From Tessaracoccus massiliensis (lineage in GTDB: Bacteria > Actinomycetota > Actinomycetes > Propionibacteriales > Propionibacteriaceae), in contig NZ_LN623542.1 in assembly GCF_000826065.2 (NCBI RefSeq), positions 466,715 to 530,714 on the forward strand: DNA of 64,000 bases, given 5' to 3'. Positions 1-6,859 of this stretch are shown here, in pieces. The notes below the pieces were generated by a model. The model was given only the letters and a program-made list of their open reading frames with translations, was not told the origin of the DNA and ran no database searches. Both the position numbers and the translations under genes were made by a program. Each line of letters begins with the position of its first letter. Within the stretch, counting starts at the first letter, position 1.

Positions 1-180
1 GCGATCGACTCGGTCATCAACCGCACCAGCGGCGGCAAGATCATGGTCTTCCCGATGCTGCACGACCTGGAACTCACCCGCCTGGTGGACATGGAGGAGA
101 AGCTCCCCCATGTCGCCGCCAAGCTGAACAACGGCATCTGGACGAAGGAGGCCGAGCAGGCGCTGCTCGCCGGCAAGTAG
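1..180 (+). CDS. C-terminus of a zinc-binding dehydrogenase (partial)
   Basis: The first 59 codons visible are the end of a gene that starts before the window; the stop is TAG at 178-180. The peptide (AIDSVINRTSGGKIMVFP, then a charged helix and KEAEQALLAGK) looks like the last strand and C-terminal helix of medium-chain zinc-dependent alcohol or sugar-alcohol dehydrogenases. The catalytic zinc residues and Rossmann fold lie outside the window, so the substrate cannot be judged. The call rests on the ending alone. Confidence 0.5.
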   Translation, partial: AIDSVINRTSGGKIMVFPMLHDLELTRLVDMEEKLPHVAAKLNNGIWTKEAEQALLAGK

Positions 181-203
181 CCGCTTGGGCCGAGGACCCG
201 TCA

Positions 204-250
204 GGTCCCTGAGCGTCGCGCCCCGCGCGGCGACGAAGGGCCCCCGCAGC
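204..250. repeat. 47-bp dispersed module, reverse orientation
   Basis: This 47-bp sequence (GGTCCCTGAGCGTCGCGCC at its left end) is, by eye, the exact reverse complement of 46131-46177, and differs by one base from the reverse complement of 37046-37092. It is itself an imperfect palindrome. It lies 24 bp after the stop of the upstream gene. Confidence 0.75.
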
Positions 251-342
251 ATGTCCAGCACCTCAACCACCGCCCCGGTCGCCGTGGGGAAGGGGCCGGG
301 TCCCCAGCGCCCTAGAGCATCAGCCCGGCACCTGTGGCCTCA

Positions 343-655
343 GCGTCAAGGAGTGGCCGGGGGCGGGGGGGATGCAAGTACACGCGCCGAGCCCGGACCG
401 CACCCAGGTAGTTGTTGCTCGGCAATGGCGAGCGTCCTCGGAGTACCCCGTCACCGGACACGACGGCAACAACAGCGGCCACGGTTTCGGCAACACCCCA
501 CACCACCCTCAGTGTTTGAAGCAGTGTCTGAGGGGGGCCTGAGAGGGTGGGTCGGGCGTTGCCGAAGACGGTCACCCCGACCATGGCTCAGAGTGGGCAC
601 TGTGTGACCGCCTTCGGCATGGGCGGCGAAGGCCCCCATCAGACACTGCGGCAGC
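343..655. repeat. Diverged copy 1 of the ~320-bp structured intergenic repeat
   Basis: The stretch between the first gene and the S4-protein gene holds no credible gene. From about 343 it follows the order of the long repeat seen at 4541, 26461, 26968, 45330 and 45808: a GGCCGGGG block, a CACCCAGGTAGTTG block, a CCGGACAC block, then a long hairpin. The hairpin arms (521-540 and 630-649, one mismatch) have a different sequence from those of the other copies but pair equally well. Base divergence is high, so the left edge is approximate. Confidence 0.6.
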
Positions 656-696
656 AAGCTGTGGCTGAGGTGTCAGACATGCTCAGGGACCAAGGG

Positions 697-1062
697 TCAG
701 TGGCCGCGTAGCTTCTCGATGGCGCGACGCTCGCGCTTCGTCGGGCGACCGGCGCCGCGGTCCCGCACCGCCACGCGACCCACCATCTCCGGAATGGGCG
801 GGGGCCTCTCGGGTGTGCGGTCGATGTAGGCGGCCTGGGCGAGCGGGGCGCCGACGCGCTTGGCCAGCGACGGGTCCACCACCTCGAGGATCTTCTCCTC
901 CTGGTCCTTCCGCACCCGGATCACCTGCCCGGCGACCACGGGCTGCGAGGCCTTCGGCAGCAGGTCGTTGACGCGCACGTGACCGCCGCGAACCGCCGTC
1001 GTGGCGAGCGAGCGCGTCTTGTAGATGCGCACCGCCCAGAGCCAAGCGTCGAGTCGGGTCAT
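697..1062 (-). CDS. S4-domain RNA-binding protein (Hsp15/RqcP-like)
   Basis: 121 residues. Positions 2-60 form an S4 RNA-binding fold (RLDAWLWAVRIYKTRSLA, then GHVRVNDLLPKAS and GQVIRV); the rest is a basic tail ending GRPTKRERRAIEKLRGH. Hsp15 and RqcP proteins of this length bind stalled or free large ribosomal subunits carrying nascent chain-tRNA, so a ribosome rescue or quality-control role is likely. It is divergent from the SDR gene. A TAGGAT hexamer 7 nt before the ATG suggests a leaderless mRNA. Confidence 0.85.
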   Translation of the reverse strand: MTRLDAWLWAVRIYKTRSLATTAVRGGHVRVNDLLPKASQPVVAGQVIRVRKDQEEKILEVVDPSLAKRVGAPLAQAAYIDRTPERPPPIPEMVGRVAVRDRGAGRPTKRERRAIEKLRGH

Positions 1063-1069
1063 GGGAGCG

Positions 1070-1075
1070 ATCCTA
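1070..1075 (-). promoter_or_regulatory. Candidate -10 hexamer for the S4 gene (leaderless)
   Basis: TAGGAT on the minus strand, separated from the ATG at 1062 by 7 nt. No Shine-Dalgarno sequence is present. Confidence 0.5.
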
Positions 1076-1084
1076 CGCGCCCGC

Positions 1085-1090
1085 TACCGT
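1085..1090 (+). promoter_or_regulatory. Candidate -10 hexamer for the SDR gene (leaderless)
   Basis: TACCGT, 6 nt before the ATG at 1097, with no ribosome-binding site. It lies back to back with the S4-gene -10 only 15 bp away, so the two promoters must overlap. Confidence 0.4.
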
Positions 1091-1096
1091 TGTTTC

Positions 1097-1795
1097 ATGA
1101 ACAACAGCAGCATGAAGGCCGTCGTCACCGGCCACAGCAAGGGCCTCGGCGCCGCCCTCACCGCACAGCTTGAGGCCGACGGCTGGGACGTCCTGGGCGT
1201 GTCCCGTTCGGCAGGTGCGGGCGTGGACCTCGGGTCGCCGTCGGCGCTGACCGCATGGCTTGAATCCGGCGGACTCACCGGCTTCCTCGCCGATGCCACC
1301 GAGATCATCCTCATCAACAACGCCGGCTCTGTCGCCCCCATCGGATTCGTGGGCGCGCAGGACGCGAGCGCCATCGAGCGCTCCGTCAACCTCAACGTGA
1401 CGGCCCCGCTGCTGCTCACCGATGCGGTCATCAGGCAGCGCCCCGCTGGCGTGCCCGTGCGGGTGGTACACATCAGCAGCGGCGCCGGGCGTCGCCCCTT
1501 CGAGACGTGGAGCACCTACTGCGCCACCAAGGCGGCCGTCGACATGCATGCGACCGCCCTCGCGGAAGAGGGCCTCGAGGGTGTGCGGATCTCCTCGATC
1601 GCTCCCGGCGTGGTGGACACCGGAATGCAGGAATCAATACGTGGCGCGGACTTCCCCGGCCGCGATCAGTTCCAGTCGATGAAGGACAACGGGCAGCTCA
1701 GCTCCCCGGACGATGCGGCGCGCAGCATCCTCGCGCTCCTGGCACGTGACGACTTCGGCACCAAGGTGCTCGCCGACGTCCGCGACGCCGGGTAG
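1097..1795 (+). CDS. Short-chain dehydrogenase/reductase
   Basis: 232 residues from the ATG at 1097. A longer reading frame from 1025 would overlap the divergent S4 gene, so I prefer 1097; an ATG at 1112 is also possible. Classical SDR features are present: cofactor loop TGHSKGLG near residues 11-18, NNAG after the fourth strand, catalytic Ser in HISSGAG and Tyr-x3-Lys in STYCATKAAV. SDRs reduce or oxidise carbonyl groups with NAD(P)H; the glycine-rich loop with His and Lys resembles benzil/sepiapterin reductase-like members. The substrate is unknown. Confidence 0.85.
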   Translation: MNNSSMKAVVTGHSKGLGAALTAQLEADGWDVLGVSRSAGAGVDLGSPSALTAWLESGGLTGFLADATEIILINNAGSVAPIGFVGAQDASAIERSVNLNVTAPLLLTDAVIRQRPAGVPVRVVHISSGAGRRPFETWSTYCATKAAVDMHATALAEEGLEGVRISSIAPGVVDTGMQESIRGADFPGRDQFQSMKDNGQLSSPDDAARSILALLARDDFGTKVLADVRDAG

Positions 1796-1806
1796 TCGAT
1801 AGAAGT

Positions 1807-1861
1807 ACCCTCGCGGAGGGCTCCCTGCGAGAATCCGGCAGGGTGCCCTCCGCGAGGGGTA
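1807..1861. terminator. Bidirectional hairpin between convergent genes
   Basis: A 22-bp arm (ACCCTCGCGGAGGGC at its start) pairs almost perfectly with 1838-1860 around a 9-nt loop. It sits between the stop of the plus-strand SDR and the stop of the minus-strand gene at 1895, as expected of a shared terminator. Confidence 0.6.
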
Positions 1862-1894
1862 AACCATCGACACCGGGCGGGAGGACCGAGCCGA

Positions 1895-2224
1895 TCAGTC
1901 GGCGTCAACCGCTTTCTGCAGCTCGGCCTTGTTCATCTTCGAGCGACCCTCGATGTTCTTGCGCTTGGCCTCTTCATAGAGCTGATCGCGCGTGCGGCCG
2001 CCAGCGCCCTTGTGGGAGCGCAGCCCGCCGCGCCGGCTGGGCGGGATGTCCTCCCGCGACAGTTTGCTCGATTCCTTCGCCTCACCCTCCTGGGCGCGCA
2101 CCTTGTTGACGGTGCGGGCGGCGATCTCCTCCGCGGTCTCCTCGCTCTCACCGCGCTCCTCAAGACCCTCCTTGATGTGCTCGTACTGCCGCTCGCGCTT
2201 CGCGCTCCATGCCTTCGGGGTCAT
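1895..2224 (-). CDS. Small basic/acidic protein with Rho-N-like C-terminus
   Basis: 109 residues, very rich in Lys, Arg and Glu. The start is the ATG at 2224, because GGAGG lies 8 nt upstream on this strand; the GTG at 2233 is too close to that site. The N-terminal half (AWSAKRERQYEHIKEGLEER) is helical, the middle has SRRGGLRSHKGAGGRTRDQLYEEAK, and the end (IEGRSKMNKAELQKAV) resembles the helix-extended-loop of Rho N-terminal domains. Such proteins are often labelled plasmid stabilisation or Rho termination factor in actinobacteria without experimental support. Possibly nucleic-acid binding. Confidence 0.7.
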   Translation of the reverse strand: MTPKAWSAKRERQYEHIKEGLEERGESEETAEEIAARTVNKVRAQEGEAKESSKLSREDIPPSRRGGLRSHKGAGGRTRDQLYEEAKRKNIEGRSKMNKAELQKAVDAD

Positions 2225-2325
2225 CCGAACCACCTCCTTGGAGCTTCCAGGCTACGGCCCCTGGGCGCCGTGGGCCACCCCCCTCGGGGCCACTTCCCTC
2301 GCCCTTCGGGCGTCCCACTCGGGGG

Positions 2326-2399
2326 TGGTTGTCCTCTCGGCTGGGTGTCCCCCCTCGACAACGGGCGGGGTGTATCCGGCGAAAGGACAACTACCCCGC
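2326..2399. repeat. Inverted repeat in the spacer downstream of the MpaB-type gene
   Basis: GTGGTTGTCCT pairs with AGGACAACTAC about 50 nt further on, overlapping the 3' end of the oxygenase gene. It may act as a terminator for that gene. The rest of the spacer back to 2225 shows GC-rich dyads but no gene. Confidence 0.35.
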
Positions 2400-3293
2400 A
2401 GGAGCCTCGTTACCCACCTTGAAGTCCTCACGGTCGCGCCGCGACTCAGGCGTCAGTGCCCAGCGCACGATCGCCGTCGAGAACCGACCCAGCGGCCGGC
2501 CGATGAGCACGTCGAACCACCGCCCGGCGGGGAGCTTCAGCTCGCGGCGGGCCCAGGCGGGCAGCGTCGCGATCGCGCCTGCGGCCAACATCCAGTAGCC
2601 GGGGCGCGCGGGCCAGGGCACGGGCGGGGTCTTGAGGAGGAAGGCTACGGTGTCGAGCGCCGCCTCGGAGGCGTGCAGCTCGGGGCGGTACCTCTCGATG
2701 GCGGCGAGCAACTCGGCCTCCGTGCGGGGCAGATCGACGGCGCCCAGCAGCTCACCGACGGGCGCGGCCTGCGCCACGTACTCGTCGGTCTCGGCCTGCG
2801 TCAGCTTGCGTTCCCCGAAGCGCTGGTAGCTGGCCAGGAAGCTGTGCGTCTCGGCGATGTGCACCCACTCGAGGAGGTGCGGGTCCGAGGCGCGGTAGGG
2901 CGTGCCGTCGTCGGTCTTACCGCGGACGCGCTCGTGCACGGCGCGGATCTTGGCGATCAACGCCTCCGCCGACGGGATGGGGCCGTAGGTGGTCATGGCG
3001 ATGAACTCGGAGGTGCGCTGCAGCCTGCCCCACGGGTCTGAGCGGTACCCGGAATGACCCGCGACACCGGCCATCGCGGCCGGGTGCAGAGCTTGGAGCA
3101 GCAGCGCGCGGATACCGCCTGCGTACATGGCGGCGTCCCCGTTGACGTGCCAGATGACGTCTTCGGGGCTGTGCCACCGCTCGCCGGGCGCGCCCCAGAT
3201 GAGGAAGGCCTTGGCGTCGGCATCTTCCCCGGCCACCCGCGAGCGCAGTGTGCGCCCCAGGAGGCTGCGGATCGAGGCCACAGGATTGATCAT
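2391..3293 (-). CDS. Oxygenase MpaB family protein (DUF2236)
   Basis: 300 residues. The pattern matches the MpaB/latex-clearing-protein superfamily: RWHSPEDVIWHVNGDAAMYAGGIRALLLQALHPAAMAGV near the N-terminus, SEFIAMTTYG in the middle and DPHLLEWVHIAETHSFL carrying the conserved Arg/His positions. Characterised relatives are haem b oxygenases (rubber oxygenase, mycophenolic acid pathway), but most actinobacterial members are of unknown substrate. No signal peptide, so cytoplasmic or membrane-associated. TACGCT lies 6 nt before the ATG, suggesting a leaderless transcript. Confidence 0.8.
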   Translation of the reverse strand: MINPVASIRSLLGRTLRSRVAGEDADAKAFLIWGAPGERWHSPEDVIWHVNGDAAMYAGGIRALLLQALHPAAMAGVAGHSGYRSDPWGRLQRTSEFIAMTTYGPIPSAEALIAKIRAVHERVRGKTDDGTPYRASDPHLLEWVHIAETHSFLASYQRFGERKLTQAETDEYVAQAAPVGELLGAVDLPRTEAELLAAIERYRPELHASEAALDTVAFLLKTPPVPWPARPGYWMLAAGAIATLPAWARRELKLPAGRWFDVLIGRPLGRFSTAIVRWALTPESRRDREDFKVGNEAPAG

Positions 3294-3299
3294 CCATCC

Positions 3300-3305
3300 A
3301 GCGTA
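3300..3305 (-). promoter_or_regulatory. Candidate -10 hexamer (leaderless) for the MpaB-type gene
   Basis: TACGCT on the minus strand, 6 nt from the ATG at 3293; no ribosome-binding site. Confidence 0.4.
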
Positions 3306-3366
3306 CGTGGGCCCTACCTAGGGGTGTTCTTCGCCCCAACCCGCCGTCGGGCCGACGGAGCGGGAC

Positions 3367-3372
3367 TAGAGT
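3367..3372 (+). promoter_or_regulatory. Candidate -10 hexamer (leaderless) for the cupin gene
   Basis: TAGAGT, 7 nt before the ATG at 3380; no Shine-Dalgarno sequence. Confidence 0.5.
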
Positions 3373-3379
3373 TGGCAGC

Positions 3380-3856
3380 ATGAAGATCACTGACAACGGA
3401 CCCAAACCCAACACGTTCGACATCGAAACCGCCACGCGTGAGAACACCAACTACCGCACGGTGGCGTGGACGGGTAAGTACTTCCAGGTCACGTTGATGT
3501 CGATTCCCGTCGGGGAGTCCATCGGCCTCGAGGTGCACCCGGAGACGGATCAGTTCCTCCGCATCGACGCCGGCAAGGGCAAGTGCGTGATGGGGCCGGA
3601 GAAAGACAAGCTCGATTACGAGCAGGAGGTTGAGGACGGTTGGTCCATCCAGGTGCCGGCAGGCACGTGGCACGACGTGCTCAACACCGGCGACGAGCCG
3701 CTGCAGCTGTACGTCGTCTACGCCCCCACGCACCACGCCCAGGGCAAGGTCCACGAGACCGCCGCCATGGCTGAGGCCGATGAAGAGGCCGGCAACGACG
3801 AGCCGCCCAGCTGGTCACACCAGCCGGCGCCCGACGTCGAGGACGAGTCCGCCTGA
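3380..3856 (+). CDS. Cupin-fold protein
   Basis: 158 residues, one cupin barrel (about 20-115) followed by an acidic, probably disordered tail rich in Glu, Asp and Pro. The two cupin motifs are recognisable: SIPVGESIGLEVHPETDQFLRI supplies the His/Glu metal-site segment and VPAGTWHDVLNTGDEPLQLY the second His. This arrangement is common in mannose-6-phosphate isomerase-like stand-alone cupins annotated in many bacteria. The metal and substrate cannot be inferred. It is monocistronic, with a strong terminator downstream. Confidence 0.8.
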   Translation: MKITDNGPKPNTFDIETATRENTNYRTVAWTGKYFQVTLMSIPVGESIGLEVHPETDQFLRIDAGKGKCVMGPEKDKLDYEQEVEDGWSIQVPAGTWHDVLNTGDEPLQLYVVYAPTHHAQGKVHETAAMAEADEEAGNDEPPSWSHQPAPDVEDESA

Positions 3857-3890
3857 GTCGCTGACCGACGGCGGGTCGCCGTCGTTCCAC

Positions 3891-3922
3891 CAGCCCCCCG
3901 CCGCCTTCGCGCCGGGGGGCTG
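3891..3922 (+). terminator. Terminator of the cupin gene
   Basis: CAGCCCCCCG pairs with CGGGGGGCTG around a 12-nt loop, 35 bp after the cupin stop. There is no T-tract, which is usual in high-GC actinobacteria. Confidence 0.6.
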
Positions 3923-3977
3923 TGACATCTCAGCCGACCTGGCGGGGACAGCGGCCTCATCAGCCACGTCGAGAAGA

Positions 3978-4015
3978 ACGAGGTCGCCTGCCCTGATCAG
4001 GACTCGCGACCTCGT
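3978..4015. repeat. 38-bp perfect palindrome with nested palindrome
   Basis: ACGAGGTCGC pairs with GCGACCTCGT, and the centre CCTGATCAGG is itself palindromic. It lies in the gene-free region 3857-5068, directly before the inverted-repeat element at 4018. Confidence 0.6.
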
Positions 4016-4017
4016 CT

Positions 4018-4211
4018 GGGAAGCGCTGATTAGTTCCCCGTTTCCTGAGTCGGGCGCCCGCACCCTGTCGCTTGTGCTGAGCCAGTCGCGAGGAACGAGC
4101 GACTGGTCGAAGTAAAGGACGGGCGAGTGTCGATTCGAGCCCTGGTCACGCTTAGCGCCCTTCGACCAGCCGCGGGCGCCTGGCTCAGGGACGCGATAAT
4201 CAGCGCTTCCC
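4018..4211. repeat. 194-bp element with 15-bp perfect terminal inverted repeats
   Basis: GGGAAGCGCTGATTA (4018-4032) is exactly repeated in inverted orientation at 4197-4211. The interior has no gene, but contains GAGCCAGTCGCGAGGAACG-type sequence and its near inverse. Size, terminal repeats and lack of coding capacity resemble a miniature inverted-repeat element; no target duplication is obvious. Confidence 0.55.
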
Positions 4212-4213
4212 CA

Positions 4214-4283
4214 GATTTGGCGGGAGAAAACTGCCATAAGCCTCTATACAGAGGGCATGCGGCTGTTTCCTCCCGCCACATCT
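4214..4283. repeat. 70-bp imperfect palindrome
   Basis: AGATTTGGCGGGAG pairs with CTCCCGCCACATCT (one mismatch), and the inner segments AAAC/GTTT, GCC/GGC and CCTCT/AGAGG continue the stem almost to the centre (CCTCTATACAGAGG). It would form one long hairpin. It abuts the element ending at 4211. Confidence 0.6.
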
Positions 4284-4426
4284 CAGGCGGTCTGGCCTTC
4301 GTCCTTGCCCTTCCCGATCTCCTCAAAGAGCCAAGGTTTCGGCCCCAGGATCACGCGGCCTGACAGAGAAAGCAGGGGCCGGCCCGCTGGGGATCAGGTG
4401 TCAGACCGGCTGCGGGGTCTGGTCCC

Positions 4427-4487
4427 TGCTCGGCGCTCTGCACGGCGACGCTCGTACTGAGCATGCCTCCGCGCAGAGCGCCGAGCA
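4427..4487. repeat. Inverted repeat, 14-bp perfect arms
   Basis: TGCTCGGCGCTCTG and CAGAGCGCCGAGCA flank a 33-nt centre. Its edge resembles the GGTCCCTGAGC modules elsewhere in the window. No gene covers it. Confidence 0.5.
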
Positions 4488-4540
4488 GGTCGAAGTGAAG
4501 GGCGCCCGCAGCATGACCATGAACCTGACCACAGGGTCGA

Positions 4541-4865
4541 CCAGCCAGACTCCAAGGAGGGGCCGGGGTCGGGGGGACGCACGTGCTTCTCCGGCACCGG
4601 ACCTTCACCCAGGTCCCTAGTTGCCCAGCAACGGCAACCATCCAACACCCACCCCGACACCGGACACTCCGGCAACAACGCCGACAACGGTGTCGGCACA
4701 GAGCCCCGGCAGCAGAAACGGTCAAGCCGAGGGTGGGGGATGAAGGACGCGAGTTTCGAGGCCACGCCGAGAAGCGACAACCGAACGTCGCCGCTCATGC
4801 GTCAGGGCAACACTCGCGTCCGCCTTCCCCCAGCCTCGGCGGAACACCCCCGCAGTGGAACAGGT
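4541..4865. repeat. Copy 2 of the ~320-bp structured intergenic repeat
   Basis: The order is a GGCCGGGGTCGGGGGGACGC block, then CACCCAGGTCCCTAGTTGCC, then a CCGACACCGG...CGGTGTCGG dyad, then a long hairpin with arms at 4726-4754 and 4812-4840, and CGCAGTGGAACAG at the end. It is clearly the same sequence as 26461-26775. It lies upstream of the MarR gene and has no convincing reading frame conserved between copies. Confidence 0.8.
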
Positions 4866-4882
4866 GACAGATCGGCTGCAGC

Positions 4883-4986
4883 AGTTTCGACACGGTCGTG
4901 GTCCTCGCATCCTTCGACCAGACGCGCTGCTCGTTCCTCGCAGGCGACTGGCTCAGGACACGCGCTCGGAGGCAACCGGCTCAACC
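4883..4986. repeat. GTTTCGACAC...GGCTCAACC palindromic unit, long form
   Basis: Begins AGTTTCGACACGG and ends CCGGCTCAACC, with ATCCTTCGACCAGACGCGC and CTCGTTCCTCGCAGGCG inside. The same long form follows copy 4 of the large repeat (27300-27448), so the two modules travel together. Confidence 0.65.
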
Positions 4987-5019
4987 AACGCGGGGCGTGA
5001 CGCTCTGCCGCATTTTGAT

Positions 5020-5038
5020 TAGCTAAGGTAATGAGCTA
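5020..5038. promoter_or_regulatory. Putative MarR operator
   Basis: TAGCT-N9-AGCTA lies in a short AT-rich patch 31 bp before the MarR start. MarR repressors commonly bind such dyads over their own promoter. The only evidence is symmetry and position. Confidence 0.4.
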
Positions 5039-5068
5039 CACTAACCTTCGGTCACACGAAAGGACACC

Positions 5069-5530
5069 GTGACGGACACCATCACCTCAACGCCCAGCGC
5101 TCCAGACATGCCCCTCGACAAGGCCACCCTCGCCAACGACCTGCGCCTCGCGTGCCAGCGCATCGCGCGCCGCGTGCGCTTCGAGTCGACCTCAGAGCTC
5201 CCACCCCACCTCTTCTCCGTGCTGGCCCGCGTCCATCGCGTCGGGCCGCAGACCCCCACGCAGCTCGCGGAACACGACCGCGTCAGCACGCCGTCGATGA
5301 CCCGCACCCTCAACGCGCTGTGCGAGCGCGGCCTCGTCGAGAAGCAGCCGCACCCCAGCGACGGCAGGCAGGTGCTCATCACCGCTACCGCCGACGGCGC
5401 CGCCGTCGTGCAGGAGACCATCGCGCACCGCGACCTCTGGATGCTCACCCACATCGACTCCCTCGACGACAGCCACCTGGCGCTCTTGAGGAAGGCCGCT
5501 GATCTCCTGCTGGAGGTCTCGCATGCCTGA
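5069..5530 (+). CDS. MarR-family transcriptional regulator
   Basis: 153 residues from a GTG start with AAGGA 6 nt upstream. The winged-helix core is clear: LFSVLARVHRVGPQTPTQLAEHDRVSTPSMTRTLNALCERGLVEKQPHPSDGRQVLITATADG, with the wing Asp-Gly-Arg motif. It overlaps the MFS gene by 8 bp, so the two form an operon. MarR repressors of this kind usually control the adjacent efflux gene and are released by its substrate. The putative operator lies at 5020-5038. Confidence 0.9.
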   Translation: MTDTITSTPSAPDMPLDKATLANDLRLACQRIARRVRFESTSELPPHLFSVLARVHRVGPQTPTQLAEHDRVSTPSMTRTLNALCERGLVEKQPHPSDGRQVLITATADGAAVVQETIAHRDLWMLTHIDSLDDSHLALLRKAADLLLEVSHA

Positions 5531-6821
5531 GCAGACCCGTTGGCGCATGTTCGCCTCGTTCGCGGTGCGCAACTACCGCTTCTTCTTCTTCGGCGCCCTG
5601 GTCAGCAACCTGGGCACCTGGATCCAGCGCATCGGCCAGGACTGGCTGGTCCTCACCGAGCTGACGGACAACTCCAGCACCGCACTGGGTATCGTCACGG
5701 CGCTGCAGTTCCTCGCGATCCCGCTGCTGGCCCCATACGCCGGCGCCGTGGTCGACAGGTTCGACAAGCGTCGCGTCCTCGCCGTGACCCAACTCATGCT
5801 CGCCGGCACGGCGCTGGGCCTCTGGGCGCTGGTGGCCACCGGCACCGTCCAGCTGTGGCACGTGTTCGTGTTCGCCTTCCTGACCGGCACCATCACCGCG
5901 TTCGACAACCCCGCGCGCCAGTCGTTCGTCTCCGAGATCGTGCCGCTGACGCTGCTGCCCAACGCCGTGGGGCTCAACTCCACGTCGTTCAACGGCGCCC
6001 GCCTCATCGGCCCCGGCCTGGCAGGGATCCTCGTCGCAGCCGTCGGGGTGGGCCCGACGCTGCTGATCAACGGCTTGAGCTTCTTCGCTTTCATCGGCGC
6101 GCTCGCGCTGATGCGCGCCGAGGAGCTCCACCCTGCGCCCCCGGTGAAGGCCCGCGGCGCCGCACGCGAAGGCCTGCGCTATCTGGCGGGGCGGCCCGAT
6201 CTGCTGGTGGTGCTGGTGCTCGTGTTCGTGCTGGGCACCTTCGGCATGAACTTCCAGATCTTCAACGCCACCATGGCCACGGAGGTCTTCGGCGTCGGCG
6301 CCCGCGAGTTCGGCATGCTCGGCACCATCATGGCCATCGGCACGCTCGCCGGCGCCCTGATGGCCACGCGGCGCAGCAAGCCCAACCTCCGCACCGTCCT
6401 CGTGGCGCTGATGGGTTTTGCGGTGAGCACGTTCGCGTTGACGTTCTCCCCCAACTACACCGTCTACGCGCTGCTGCTCATCCCTTCGGGGTTCTTCGCC
6501 CTCACGGTGATGACGACGGCGAACGCGGCGGTCCAGCTGGCCACGGCCCCGGAGTTCCGCGGCCGCGTGATGGCGGTCTACATGGCGATCTTCATGGGCG
6601 GCACCCCGCTGGGCGCGCCGATGATCGGCTGGCTGGGCGAGGTGCTCGGGCCCCGCGCCTCCGTGCTGGTGGCGGCGCTGTCCACCGGCCTGGCCGCGCT
6701 GGGCGTGCTCGCCTACTTCATGGTGCACGACGGGCTACGGCTCAATATCGAGCGCGGTCGCCCGCTGCGCATCCGCGCCCGCACCCTCTCCGGCCGCCCG
6801 CTCTACGAGGGCGTGCGCTAA
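5523..6821 (+). CDS. MFS efflux transporter (EntS/MFS_3-like)
   Basis: 432 residues with about 12 hydrophobic segments. NLGTWIQRIGQDWLVLTEL in TM1-2, the loop-2/3 motif DRFDKRRVL and EFRGRVMAVYMAIFMGGTPLGAP in the second half are typical of the MFS_3/EntS group, which exports siderophores or drugs. Translational overlap with marR and the order regulator-pump suggest a drug- or metabolite-inducible efflux operon. The C-terminal tail (about 35 residues, Arg-rich) is cytoplasmic. The substrate cannot be told from sequence. Confidence 0.88.
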   Translation: MPEQTRWRMFASFAVRNYRFFFFGALVSNLGTWIQRIGQDWLVLTELTDNSSTALGIVTALQFLAIPLLAPYAGAVVDRFDKRRVLAVTQLMLAGTALGLWALVATGTVQLWHVFVFAFLTGTITAFDNPARQSFVSEIVPLTLLPNAVGLNSTSFNGARLIGPGLAGILVAAVGVGPTLLINGLSFFAFIGALALMRAEELHPAPPVKARGAAREGLRYLAGRPDLLVVLVLVFVLGTFGMNFQIFNATMATEVFGVGAREFGMLGTIMAIGTLAGALMATRRSKPNLRTVLVALMGFAVSTFALTFSPNYTVYALLLIPSGFFALTVMTTANAAVQLATAPEFRGRVMAVYMAIFMGGTPLGAPMIGWLGEVLGPRASVLVAALSTGLAALGVLAYFMVHDGLRLNIERGRPLRIRARTLSGRPLYEGVR

Positions 6822-6847
6822 CCGCAGCACCCCCAGTCGGACGCGGG

Positions 6848-6853
6848 TATCGT
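6848..6853 (+). promoter_or_regulatory. Candidate -10 hexamer (leaderless) for sdaA
   Basis: TATCGT, 6 nt before the ATG at 6860; no Shine-Dalgarno sequence. Confidence 0.4.
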
Positions 6854-6859
6854 CGGCAC

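Noticed and set aside
3857-5068. Small frames in the 1.2-kb gap after the cupin gene
   Set aside because: All overlap palindromes or repeat copies, lack ribosome-binding sites and have biased, domain-free peptides.
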